Positions 16,576 to 25,117 of a stretch of 56,656 bases of DNA are shown here, one piece after another. Every line of letters starts with the position of its first letter. Within the stretch, counting starts at the first letter, position 1. A program made the translations under genes and the position numbers. Source of the stretch: Cyanobacteria bacterium SBLK (GTDB lineage Bacteria; Cyanobacteriota; Cyanobacteriia; Cyanobacteriales; Spirulinaceae); assembly GCA_017746715.1 (NCBI GenBank), contig JAGHZQ010000086.1:1-56656 (forward strand), given 5' to 3'. The notes beneath the pieces were generated by a model, which was not told where the DNA came from, ran no database searches, and saw only the letters and a list, made by a program, of their open reading frames with translations.

Positions 16576-18366
16576 GTGGAGCAAAAAAATTTCCCCCCCA
16601 TTGCCGATATTCTGATTGTGGATGATACGCCAGAAAACCTCCGCTTGCTTTCCGTGATGCTCGCTCAAGAAGGATACAAGGTTCGTCAGGCGATTAACGG
16701 CACAATTGCCCTGAATGCAGTTCGCCGCATGGCGCCAGATTTGATTTTACTCGATATTATGATGCCGGAAATCGACGGTTATGAAGTCTGTCTGGCATTG
16801 AAAGCCGATCCGCAAACCACTAACATTCCCGTGATTTTTTTGAGTGCGCTCGATGATATTGTTGATAAAGTCAAGGCTTTTTCCGTCGGTGGCGTTGACT
16901 TTATCAATAAACCGTTTCAAGTCCAAGAGGTTTTAATTCGCGTAAAAAGCCAACTGGAACTCAAAACTGCCAAACAAAAAATTTTACAACTGAATGCCGA
17001 GTTAGAAAAACGAGTACAACAGCGCACGCAAGAGTTGGAAATTGCCAATGCCCAACTCAAAAAAATGGCAATGCAAGATCCCCTGACGGAATTGCCCAAT
17101 CGCGTGTTTTTCATGCAGCAACTCAAGCATTTACTTCTAGAATTACATGAATGCCAACAAAGAAAATTTGCCCTCCTATTTCTCGATTGCGATCGCTTTA
17201 AAGTTATTAACGATTCTTTAGGCCATCCTATTGGAGACGAACTTCTCATTTCTCTGGCTCGTCATTTACAAGCATTTCTCAAACCCACCGATACTTTAGC
17301 GCGATTGGGTGGAGATGAATTTGCCATGCTGATCGCGGATATCGAGTCAATTGAGGATGCCATTGACGTTGCCAAAACTATTTTGGATTCCTTTAATCAA
17401 CCCTTTAAAATCCAAGGGCGAGAAATTTTTCTCAGTGCCAGTATCGGCATGGCCAAAGCGACTCCCGATTATACTCAGCCCGAATATTTATTGCGAGATG
17501 CAGATAGTGCCATGTATCGCGCGAAAGCCCTGGGAAAGTCTCGATATCATATTTTCGATCCTTCTCTGCACGAAGAAGCACTTTCTTTTTTTCAAGTCGA
17601 AACCGATTTGCGACGGGCAATCGCGAGAGAAGAATTCACCGTTTACTATCAACCGATTATCGCGCTCTCCTCGGGCAAGATCGCGGGATTCGAGGCGCTC
17701 GTGCGCTGGCAGCACCCCACTCGAGGTTTATTGTCTCCCAATTTTTTTATCTCCATTGCTGAAGAAACTGGCGCGATCGCCGCGATCGGTTCTTCCGTTC
17801 TCGCTCGAGCCTGTCAACAATTGCGACAATGGCAAGAACGAGGCTTGGGGACTTCAACCCTATCGATCAATGTCAATCTTTCGGTCAGACAATTTGCCAG
17901 TAAAGATTTGCTCGAACGGATCGATCTCGCGATCGCCGATGCTTGTCTCGATCCTTGCTGCCTCAAATTGGAAATTACCGAAAGCGTTATCATGGACAAC
18001 CAAAGGGCTTCGAGGGTATTGCAACAACTCCGCGATCGCCGCATCAAAATTTGCTTGGATGACTTTGGAACCGGCTACTCTTCTTTAAATTACCTCCATC
18101 GCTTTCCTCTCAACACCCTCAAAATTGATAAATCATTTATTGGCAGTTGGAACAATTCGAGTTCTTCTCTCGGACTCGTTCCTGTTATTATAAATATTGC
18201 TCGCACAATGGGACTCGATACCGTCGCAGAAGGCATTGAAACTCGAGAGCAGCTCGAGCGATTGAAAAATCTTGATTGTGACTTCGGACAGGGTTATTTC
18301 TTTTCGCGTCCTCTCAACGCAACCCAAGCAACTGAGTTGCTCGAATCGTCTCCCCAATGGGATTGA
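16576..18366 (+). CDS. REC-GGDEF-EAL response regulator (cyclic-di-GMP turnover)
   Basis: A 596-residue response regulator. REC is at about 12-130 with Asp60 (LLDIMMPEIDG), then a coiled coil, a GGDEF domain with an intact GGDEF motif at 245-249, and an EAL domain with EAL at 373-375. The EAL domain also keeps the ESVIMDN, DDFGTGYSSL and AEGIET motifs. GGDEF domains make cyclic-di-GMP and EAL domains hydrolyse it; both sets of visible key residues are preserved, so either direction is possible. It starts with GTG 43 bp after the third kinase and ends 22 bp before the next gene. It is the only gene in the block with a recognisable output, so it is the likely effector of the neighbouring kinases. 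Confidence 0.93.
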   Translation: MEQKNFPPIADILIVDDTPENLRLLSVMLAQEGYKVRQAINGTIALNAVRRMAPDLILLDIMMPEIDGYEVCLALKADPQTTNIPVIFLSALDDIVDKVKAFSVGGVDFINKPFQVQEVLIRVKSQLELKTAKQKILQLNAELEKRVQQRTQELEIANAQLKKMAMQDPLTELPNRVFFMQQLKHLLLELHECQQRKFALLFLDCDRFKVINDSLGHPIGDELLISLARHLQAFLKPTDTLARLGGDEFAMLIADIESIEDAIDVAKTILDSFNQPFKIQGREIFLSASIGMAKATPDYTQPEYLLRDADSAMYRAKALGKSRYHIFDPSLHEEALSFFQVETDLRRAIAREEFTVYYQPIIALSSGKIAGFEALVRWQHPTRGLLSPNFFISIAEETGAIAAIGSSVLARACQQLRQWQERGLGTSTLSINVNLSVRQFASKDLLERIDLAIADACLDPCCLKLEITESVIMDNQRASRVLQQLRDRRIKICLDDFGTGYSSLNYLHRFPLNTLKIDKSFIGSWNNSSSSLGLVPVIINIARTMGLDTVAEGIETREQLERLKNLDCDFGQGYFFSRPLNATQATELLESSPQWD

Positions 18367-18388
18367 TAATTGATAATTGATAATTGAA

Positions 18389-19645
18389 ATGACCGATTCC
18401 GACCAAGCTGATATTTTGATTGTCGATGATACTCCCGACAATATTCGTTTGCTTTCTACCATGCTATCCAAGCGCGGCTATCGCGTGCGTCCTGCCATTA
18501 ATGGAAAAATGGCAATTCTGGCAGCTAAAGCGGTACAGCCGGATTTGATTTTATTAGATATTAATATGCCAGAAATGAGTGGCTATGAGGTTTGTGAAAA
18601 TCTTAAAAGCGAACCGAAAACCAAAGAAATTCCCATTATTTTTTTAAGTGCCTTAGATAATGTTGAAGATAAAGTAAAAGCTTTTGAGGTCGGGGGAATT
18701 GATTATATTACCAAACCTTTCCAATTTGCCGAAGTTCTCGTTCGCATTCAAAATCAATTAACCATCCGCAAATTGCAAAAAACACTGCAAAAGCAAAACG
18801 ATCGCCTAAAACAAGTGATGACACAATTGGTACAAAATGAAAAGATGGCGGGTTTGGGTCAACTCGTTGCCGGAATTGCTCATGAAATCAATAATCCCAT
18901 TAATTTTATTTACGGAAATCTTAATCCTGTTAGCGAATATATTCAAGATCTTTTTAATTTATTAGCACTTTATCAGCAGGAATACCCGCAACCCAAAGCA
19001 ACGATTCAAGAGACAATCGATGAAATTGACTTGGATTTTTTACAAACCGACCTACAGCATTCAATTGCTTCGATGCAAACGGGATCGGAGCGAATTCGCA
19101 CGATTATTCTCAATTTGCGAAATTTTGCTCGCCTTGATGAAGCCGAAATCAAACAGGTCAATCTTCACGAAGGTCTCGATAGCACCCTCTCAATTTTGCA
19201 ACATCGCTTGAAATCTCGCGACGATCGCCCTGAAATCGCGATCGAGCGCAATTATGGAGAGATTCCCCATATCACTTGTTATCCGGGGCAGTTAAATCAA
19301 GTCTTTTTTCACCTCTTAAATAATGCCATCGATGCCTTTGATGAATGGGAAGCCGAAAAACCGCAAATCAACATTACAACAGATGTCGCGAAGGGCGATC
19401 GCGTGCAAATCTGTATTGGTGACAATGGCAAAGGCATTGCAGAAGATTTGCAAACTCGTCTTTTCGATCCCTTTTTTACTACTAAATCTGTTGGTAAAGG
19501 CGTGGGTTTGGGATTATCCATCAGTCATCAAATTATTGTTGAAAAACACGCGGGTTGTATTTCTTGCGAGTCATCTCCCGAACAAGGCGCGACATTTATT
19601 CTGGAGCTTCCGATCGTCTCGGTTTTGGCGGCAGAAAATCATTGA
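18389..19645 (+). CDS. REC-histidine kinase
   Basis: A 418-residue protein. The N-terminal REC has Asp57 (LLDINMPEMSG). A coiled coil leads to a HisKA-type dimerisation domain with His165 in the GIAHEINNPINFIYGNL motif typical of many cyanobacterial kinases. The HATPase has N-box LLNNAIDAFDEW, G1 GDNGKGI and G2 GKGVGLGLS. The kinase class differs from the three upstream hybrid kinases, which have SHELRTPLN. ATG at 18389 is chosen; the longer TTG start only reads the TGATAATTGATAATTGATAA tandem spacer. It is the last gene of the five-gene signalling run. Confidence 0.9.
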   Translation: MTDSDQADILIVDDTPDNIRLLSTMLSKRGYRVRPAINGKMAILAAKAVQPDLILLDINMPEMSGYEVCENLKSEPKTKEIPIIFLSALDNVEDKVKAFEVGGIDYITKPFQFAEVLVRIQNQLTIRKLQKTLQKQNDRLKQVMTQLVQNEKMAGLGQLVAGIAHEINNPINFIYGNLNPVSEYIQDLFNLLALYQQEYPQPKATIQETIDEIDLDFLQTDLQHSIASMQTGSERIRTIILNLRNFARLDEAEIKQVNLHEGLDSTLSILQHRLKSRDDRPEIAIERNYGEIPHITCYPGQLNQVFFHLLNNAIDAFDEWEAEKPQINITTDVAKGDRVQICIGDNGKGIAEDLQTRLFDPFFTTKSVGKGVGLGLSISHQIIVEKHAGCISCESSPEQGATFILELPIVSVLAAENH

Positions 19646-19697
19646 CTAAAAAATCATTTTTTTGTATGATGAGAAAAAGTTCGGAGCGAGACAAGGC

Positions 19698-20114
19698 ATG
19701 AATTTAGATAAAATCGATCTCACTAATTTAGTCGCTATCGGTCACGATAATGAGAAGCTCGCCCTGTTAATCGATCGCGGCGACAATATGGAATATGTAG
19801 AAGTTCGAGCCCCGAAAGCGGCCTATGACGGACTCCAAGAAGTTGCAGCGATCGCCAGCGATAAAATTCCCGTCCTAGAAGAAAATACAGAAAATTCAAC
19901 GTTCTTCGTACAAGCAACGCGTTCTCATTGTACTGCCGCAATCGGTTACAATCCCCAGCAGGAACTCTTGCAAGTTGAATTTGTCAACGGTGCGGTTTAT
20001 CAATACGAAGAAGTCGAGCCGGAAACGTGGGAAGACTTTTGCGAGACCGAATCCCCCGGACGATTCTATAATTCAGAAATTAAAGGGCTGTATTATTCAA
20101 AGCGAATTGTTTGA
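19698..20114 (+). CDS. KTSC domain protein
   Basis: A 138-residue protein with a C-terminal KTSC domain of about 65 residues (IGYNPQQELLQVEFVNGAVY to GRFYNSEIKGLYYSKRI). KTSC domains are small RNA-binding-like modules often fused to synthetases or found alone; the function here is unknown. The N-terminal half (VAIGHDNEKLALLIDRGDN) has no family I can name. ATG at 19698 is preferred over TTG at 19662. It follows the REC-kinase by 52 bp on the same strand and may be co-transcribed. Confidence 0.75.
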   Translation: MNLDKIDLTNLVAIGHDNEKLALLIDRGDNMEYVEVRAPKAAYDGLQEVAAIASDKIPVLEENTENSTFFVQATRSHCTAAIGYNPQQELLQVEFVNGAVYQYEEVEPETWEDFCETESPGRFYNSEIKGLYYSKRIV

Positions 20115-20223
20115 GCAATAGTTTTAAAAGAAATGCTCTTAAAAGACCTGCTATTCATACTTGAATAGCAGGCAAAAATCAATAATACAGAATCTTTGAT
20201 TTGTCGGGGAAAACATCCCTTAA

Positions 20224-20562
20224 TCAAGCAGATTGTTGCATTGGACTCGCGACTAAACCCGACAGAGTGCGTTGCAGTTCATCTCGTCCGGGGAAACCAT
20301 CAACGCGATAAATGATTCGCCCTTCTGAAAAGAGAATAACCGTAGGGAGAATTTTTAAACGGTAGATATTCACGAGTTTCAGATTTTCATCGGCATTAAT
20401 ACCCACGACTTTAATCGGGCGATCGCTATAGTTCTGACACTGGAGCAAAATCGGTTCAATATTGCGACACAATTTACACCAAGGAGCCCAGAAGTGAACG
20501 AGAACGGGTTGACTCGAACCTAAAACGTGCTGGTCAAAATTTGATTCGCAGATATGGCGCAT
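20224..20562 (-). CDS. Thioredoxin-family protein
   Basis: A 112-residue thioredoxin fold protein with redox motif WAPWCKLC (Cys29 and Cys32) and the cis-proline segment LPTVILFSEG. The CKLC dipeptide differs from the classical CGPC, which should shift its redox potential, so partners are uncertain. There is no signal peptide, so it is probably cytoplasmic. It is convergent with the KTSC gene and upstream of no obvious partner. Confidence 0.9.
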   Translation of the reverse strand: MRHICESNFDQHVLGSSQPVLVHFWAPWCKLCRNIEPILLQCQNYSDRPIKVVGINADENLKLVNIYRLKILPTVILFSEGRIIYRVDGFPGRDELQRTLSGLVASPMQQSA

Positions 20563-20679
20563 TTTTCTTATGGGGTTTTAAAAACGGGCTTTTTTTATGA
20601 GGCTTGGGATCATGCTACAACCAATTGGGATCCCGTGCCAACGAAAATACATGGATAACGGGTGACGGGTAACTGATAA

Positions 20680-21393
20680 CTACCACGGCACTCGGGCGGT
20701 GATGGTCATTAACCACGGATGCCCCCACCAAAGCAAGGCAATAAATGCTGTTACGCCTAGATAGGCAGGACGAAGAAACTCTTGCCATTGCAGGGCTTGG
20801 CGACCTTCTATAATAGCATGGAAAGGAATGACCGAAGTGCGTTCTTTCGCCTTGAGAAACGCATCGCCATATCGTTGCTGCCACCGGCGATCGCCATGCC
20901 AAACCGCAAAAACATGATGGGCAATCAATCCCGAGGAGGTCAAAATCGTAAAAGTACTGCCAATCCAAAGCGTATGGGCGATACACCAGATGACCTGCCC
21001 CACCATTTGCGGATGGCGGGTGATGCGGACGATCCCGGTTTCGTAGAGGTGAATTTCCGGTTTTTGGATGGCGGCAATTTCGAGGAGATTGAAAGTCGCC
21101 GGATAGAGAAAGAAAAAGGAAATCGCACTCAGACTCCAAACGATCGTTTTGACTGCCGGAATGTCCTGCACTTGCCACAGGATTGCTCCATCGTAGCGAT
21201 GATTGAAAAAGTAAACAATGAGAACGGTTGCCAAGGGAATGCTGACCAGAGCAAAAACGACCCGATAGAGTCTCGCGCCAATTTTACGTTCTCCCCAATT
21301 TCGCAACCCTGCCAAACCACTATGGGCGATCGCAAAACCCAACAAAAGTAATAACATCGTGCCGTGGCTGACCGTAAACCATGAATCGCTCAT
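20680..21393 (-). CDS. NnrU/Z-ISO-like membrane protein
   Basis: A 237-residue integral membrane protein with about six hydrophobic segments, starting with MLLLLLGFAIAHSGLAGLR. His residues in IAHSG and in ITRHPQMVGQVIWCIAHTLW match the NnrU family. The family includes 15-cis-zeta-carotene isomerase (Z-ISO), a heme-containing enzyme of carotenoid synthesis in plants with cyanobacterial relatives. Z-ISO function is plausible given carotenogenic cyanobacteria but is an inference; NnrU itself was named from denitrification loci. The crtD gene a few kilobases away is not in the same operon. Confidence 0.8.
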   Translation of the reverse strand: MSDSWFTVSHGTMLLLLLGFAIAHSGLAGLRNWGERKIGARLYRVVFALVSIPLATVLIVYFFNHRYDGAILWQVQDIPAVKTIVWSLSAISFFFLYPATFNLLEIAAIQKPEIHLYETGIVRITRHPQMVGQVIWCIAHTLWIGSTFTILTSSGLIAHHVFAVWHGDRRWQQRYGDAFLKAKERTSVIPFHAIIEGRQALQWQEFLRPAYLGVTAFIALLWWGHPWLMTITARVPW

Positions 21394-21633
21394 TTTTAAT
21401 GTTTTTTAACAATTTAATGTTTTTTAATAATCCAGCAAAGGCAAGGTTTCCCGAGGCTTGGTTAAGTAAACCTGATGATTCTCAGATGAAGCGCTCCCCT
21501 GTTGTGATACTGTCAAAGTCAGCAGGGGACGCGCAACAAGCGCAAGATTGACCTATAAATTCATTAAATCAGATCGTTGAATCGGCCTGCGATCGTTGGA
21601 GTCCCCAAACCCTTTATTTTTTTTTTGGGTCTT

Positions 21634-22680
21634 ATGTCGGAAATTCCGTTCACCCTCGACCAACTTCGCATCCTCAAGGCTATCTCGACTGAAGGTAGTT
21701 TTAAACGGGCGGCTGATAGTCTCTATGTTTCCCAACCCGCCGTCAGCTTGCAAGTCCAGAACCTCGAAAAACAAATGGACGTTCATTTGTTCGATCGCGG
21801 TGGGCGCAAAGCACAATTAACTGAAGCCGGGCATCTCCTCCTCAATTATGGAGAAAAAATACTCAGTCTTTGTCAGGAAACCTGTCGGGCGATCGAAGAT
21901 TTGCAAAATTTACAGGGGGGGACTCTCATCGTCGGGGCTTCTCAAACGACGGGAACTTATCTCCTCCCGCGCATGATCGGTTTATTTCGCCAGCATTATC
22001 CCGATGTTGCCGTACAGTTACAAGTTCATTCAACCCGCCGGACTTCTTGGAGTGTTGCTAACGGTCAGGTAGATTTAGCAATTATTGGGGGGGAGGTGCC
22101 TTCGGAGTTGCAAGATATTTTAGAAATCCAGCCCTACGCAGAAGATGAATTGGCACTAATTTTACCCTTGTCTCATCCCCTCGCCAAATCCGCTACGATT
22201 CAACGAGAAGATCTCTACAAGCTCAATTTTATTGCTCTTGATTCTCAATCAACGATCCGCAAGGTGATCGATCGCGTACTTGCCAGTGCGGAAATTGACC
22301 CCAAACGGCTGAGAATTGAAATGGAACTCAATTCTATCGAAGCGATTAAAAATGCCGTGCAGTCGGGTTTAGGGGCTTCTTTTGTTTCGGTTTCGGCCAT
22401 TGAAAAGGAATTGCGGATGAAAATCCTGCATCGAGCAACGATTGAAAGCGTTACGGTGAGGCGGACTTTAGAGGTGATTATCAATCCCACTCGCTATCGT
22501 TCTAAGGCTGCCGATGCCTTTATTCACGAGATTTTACCGCAGTTTTCCACCCGAAAGGATTTTTCTTTGTTGGGGCGATCGCAACCTGAAAAAGCCTCGA
22601 AAAACAATGGCAAAGCTGCTAAAACAACGGAAGAGGAAGTCCGTGTTAATTCAGCAGAACCCATTCCGACAGAAACTTAA
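21634..22680 (+). CDS. rbcR: LysR-type regulator RbcR (Ycf30-like)
   Basis: A 348-residue LysR regulator. The winged helix-turn-helix is at about 6-65 (FTLDQLRILKAISTEGSFKR, then YVSQPAVSLQVQNLEKQ). The effector domain (about 95-300) contains the strongly conserved GASQTTGTYLLPRMIGLF and VHSTRRTSWSVANGQVDLAI segments. This is the profile of RbcR/Ycf30, which in cyanobacteria and red plastids activates RuBisCO operon transcription in response to carbon metabolites. The C-terminal 45 residues (SLLGRSQPEKASKNNGKAAK onward) are a charged extension of low complexity. ATG at 21634 is chosen because it gives the family N-terminus MSEIPFTLDQLRIL. Confidence 0.9.
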   Translation: MSEIPFTLDQLRILKAISTEGSFKRAADSLYVSQPAVSLQVQNLEKQMDVHLFDRGGRKAQLTEAGHLLLNYGEKILSLCQETCRAIEDLQNLQGGTLIVGASQTTGTYLLPRMIGLFRQHYPDVAVQLQVHSTRRTSWSVANGQVDLAIIGGEVPSELQDILEIQPYAEDELALILPLSHPLAKSATIQREDLYKLNFIALDSQSTIRKVIDRVLASAEIDPKRLRIEMELNSIEAIKNAVQSGLGASFVSVSAIEKELRMKILHRATIESVTVRRTLEVIINPTRYRSKAADAFIHEILPQFSTRKDFSLLGRSQPEKASKNNGKAAKTTEEEVRVNSAEPIPTET

Positions 22681-22757
22681 ATTTTGCGATCGCGCTGTTA
22701 CGATCGGAGACAGAGACAACAAAGCAGGAACTCTCGATAGGGGAATCGATCCCCATA

Positions 22758-22859
22758 ACAGCGATCGCAGAAATTCTTTACGGGGAAACTGACTCTGAAA
22801 AAATCAAAAGTCTAGAAGGAATTGAGGAAACAATTAGAGAACAAACTCTTGAAAATATT
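22758..22859 (+). pseudogene. Short coding remnant, possibly a transposase N-terminus
   Basis: One open segment reads TAIAEILYGETDSEKIKSLE then GIEETIREQTLENI, without a start codon and ending soon after. The pattern ILYGET...LEGIE..IREQ resembles the N-terminal region of some cyanobacterial insertion-sequence transposases as I recall them. I cannot confirm the family. A GCGATCGCGCTGTTA/TAACAGCGATCGC inverted pair lies just upstream (about 22686-22767) with a GGGGAATCGATCCCC palindrome between the arms. Confidence 0.3.
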
Positions 22860-22909
22860 ACTTTTTCAATGAACTTTTCGACAAGCTCAAGACAAGCAAT
22901 TATAAATTA

Positions 22910-23596
22910 TTAATGAATAACACATTCAATTGAAAATACTTCAGAAAACTGAGTCATAATTTCCTCTCGAACTTTTTCGATTTGAATATCGGGAATAAAT
23001 TGCGCCAAACTACCAACGGGTTTATCTTCAATTCCGCAAGGAATAATGCGAGAAAATCCGGACAGATCGGGACAAACGTTTAACGCAAAACCGTGCATGG
23101 TTATCCATCGCTTGACTTTAATCGCGATCGCTGCCACCTTATACCCTTGTACCCAAACACCCGTTAACCCAGAAATTCGCTCTCCAATTAAGCCGTATTT
23201 TGCCACAACGCGAATAATAACCTCCTCCAACTGACGCAGATACCAATGTAAATCCTGATGATAATAACGCAGATTAAGAATAGGATAGCCGATCAGTTGC
23301 CCCGGACAATGATAAGTAACCTCTCCTCCTCTTTCCGTACGATAGAGTTCCCATTCGCTATCTTGGGGATTAAATTTTAAAAATTCCTCGCGACTCCCCG
23401 TTCCCAAAGTATAGACGGGAGGATGTTCTAGTAATAATAGGATATCGTTGAGTTTCGGATCTGACAATCGTTCTGTAACAAGCGATCGCTGTTCTTCCCA
23501 AGCAATTTTATAAGGGACTAATCCCCAATATTTAACACAACATTGACGCTGATATCGAGCATTTTTCTTAAACTGGAGGCATTGTCCATCACTCAT
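22910..23596 (-). CDS. lipB: Octanoyltransferase LipB
   Basis: LipB moves the octanoyl group from acyl carrier protein to lipoyl domains, the first step of protein lipoylation. The 228-residue protein carries LLLEHPPVYTLGTGS, the RGGEVTYHCPGQLIGYPIL motif and the catalytic Cys-X-Gly/Lys region IIPCGIEDKPVGSL, which has the nucleophilic Cys. K in GYKVAAIAIKVKRW matches the catalytic lysine region. ATG at 23596 is preferred, with a purine-rich AAGAAAG upstream; a GTG at 23632 in the same frame has no ribosome-binding site. It is convergent with rbcR. Confidence 0.9.
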   Translation of the reverse strand: MSDGQCLQFKKNARYQRQCCVKYWGLVPYKIAWEEQRSLVTERLSDPKLNDILLLLEHPPVYTLGTGSREEFLKFNPQDSEWELYRTERGGEVTYHCPGQLIGYPILNLRYYHQDLHWYLRQLEEVIIRVVAKYGLIGERISGLTGVWVQGYKVAAIAIKVKRWITMHGFALNVCPDLSGFSRIIPCGIEDKPVGSLAQFIPDIQIEKVREEIMTQFSEVFSIECVIH

Positions 23597-23639
23597 TGCT
23601 TTCTTAAAATGGCAGCCGGAGATAATATTCACAAATTAG

Positions 23640-24408
23640 CTTTACGCCGTAAAATCAAAGCCCACGGATATGGTGCGAGATGTTTCGTTACTATTATCGA
23701 GTTTAATCGATCGCGGCTGGAAAGTAGAATATGATATTAAATTTCTCAAACTTTGATTTCAACTCTAGAATGGCTGGAACTTCAAAATAGGGCTGTGTCG
23801 AGCATCACTTGACTGCATATCCAGAGAACTAGATGTCGTATAAGTGTATTTTCGGAGTTATTACAAATCGTTAAGAAAAAAATGTATCTAAATGTCAAAG
23901 GATGCAAAAGATCGTAAAGAGAAATAACAGGGTTGAGTTCTCTACAATACAAAGTGTTAGGGTAATAGATATAGAAATAATTCGTTCTCCACAAATCGTT
24001 CAACTCCCGAACGAATTGTTCTAATCAAGAGGCGGACATCTCTTTGAAGTCCCCATTAGTCAAGGAGAAGCAAGCCAGCGAGCCAACAGAATCATATCTT
24101 CAGATCTCCTTTTTGACATAAATCTTCTTTCTGACTATTAGGCAATCGTATTATTGTTAAACTGTCAAAGAAGATTGTCAAAATCTAAGCGAATGTATTG
24201 CAGGATCGAAAAGAAAATCTGTTGGTGTCCTGAAGAAAAAAAACAGTAAGTAGATCGAGAAGCCTGTTTGAATTTCGTTTCTGCCTGTTGTTCGCAACGC
24301 AAAACGGAAAAATCTCCTTTCCCCAGATTGACCAAGGCATTCATTGCATATAGTTTGCTTATAGTTGTTTGGGGAATGACTTAAAGTTTATTCAATGGAG
24401 TAATCAAT
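23640..24408 (+). promoter_or_regulatory. Long non-coding interval, probable promoter and 5' leader of lrtA/hpf
   Basis: About 770 bp without a convincing gene. The first 120 bp can be read as a short broken fragment (IHKLALRRKIKAHGYGARCF) of unknown origin. The rest is A/T-rich with local inverted repeats such as GGACATCTCTTTGAAGTCC near 24035. In cyanobacteria lrtA is known to carry an unusually long, structured leader that controls mRNA stability in light and dark. The size and position here fit that, but no transcript start can be read from the sequence. The last bases before the ATG contain a GGAG ribosome-binding site. Confidence 0.45.
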
Positions 24409-25080
24409 ATGAAGCTGTTAGTTCAGGGCAATAACATTACAGTCACTGACGCAATTCATCTTTACGTACAAGAAAAACTTGAAAATGCAGTTCGGCACTT
24501 TCACAACATTACCACTAAAGTAGACGTTCACCTGTCCGTAGCGCGGAATCCTCGAATTAGTAAAAGCCACAAAGCAGAAGTGACCGTGCACGCTAACGGA
24601 ACCGTGATTCGAGCGCAAGAAAGCAGCGAAGATTTATATGCGAGTATCGATATGGTAGCGGATAAGATTACTCGCCAACTCCGCAAATATAAAGAAAAGC
24701 ATTTTCTCAAAAGTCACAAAACTTCAAAAGCAGAAGAACTCGCCACACAACCCCCAATCGCATCGGATCTTAAAGATTTAATCGGCGATCGCCAGCCGGA
24801 ATTACCTCCTGAAGTCGTTCGCATGAAGTATTTTGCCATGCCTCCCATGACCATTGATGAGGCATTGATACAGTTGCAGTTAGTAGACCACGATTTTTAC
24901 GTTTTTCGCAATAGCGAATCGAATGAAATTAATGTCATCTACATGCGAAATCATGGGGGTTATGGTGTTATTTTACCTCGTGAAGGTAATGGCAATGGAC
25001 ACCATGGAACAAATGGAAAAGGTTCTCATGTGACTTCTGAGGTAGAAAGCACTTTAGAAATTCCCCCCGCACAAGTATAA
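24409..25080 (+). CDS. lrtA: Long ribosome hibernation factor HPF (LrtA)
   Basis: A 223-residue long-form hibernation promoting factor, called LrtA (light-repressed transcript) in cyanobacteria. The N-terminal S30AE/RaiA domain is at about 1-105 (KLLVQGNNITVTDAIHLYVQ to LRKYKEKHF). A linker and the C-terminal dimerisation domain follow (about 135-195; MKYFAMPPMTIDEALIQLQL to HGGYGVILPREG). The N-domain blocks the decoding centre, and the C-domain joins two ribosomes into inactive 100S particles in dark or stationary cells. The Gly/Asn/His-rich C-terminal tail is low complexity. It is convergent with crtD with only 37 bp between the stops. Confidence 0.93.
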   Translation: MKLLVQGNNITVTDAIHLYVQEKLENAVRHFHNITTKVDVHLSVARNPRISKSHKAEVTVHANGTVIRAQESSEDLYASIDMVADKITRQLRKYKEKHFLKSHKTSKAEELATQPPIASDLKDLIGDRQPELPPEVVRMKYFAMPPMTIDEALIQLQLVDHDFYVFRNSESNEINVIYMRNHGGYGVILPREGNGNGHHGTNGKGSHVTSEVESTLEIPPAQV

Positions 25081-25095
25081 ATCAGTTACCAGCGA

Positions 25096-25117
25096 TGCGC
25101 TGAGCCTGCTGAAGCGT
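25096..25117. repeat. Copy of the GAGCCTG...GAAGC dispersed repeat
   Basis: CGCTGAGCCTGCTGAAGCGT between the converging stops of lrtA and crtD. It matches the core found inside the M48-like gene (52940-52992) and inside the third hybrid kinase (near 15345). Confidence 0.6.

Noticed and set aside
23782..24003. Minus-strand frame of 73 codons upstream of lrtA
   Set aside because: No ribosome-binding site, no recognisable family, and A/T-rich composition unlike the neighbouring genes.
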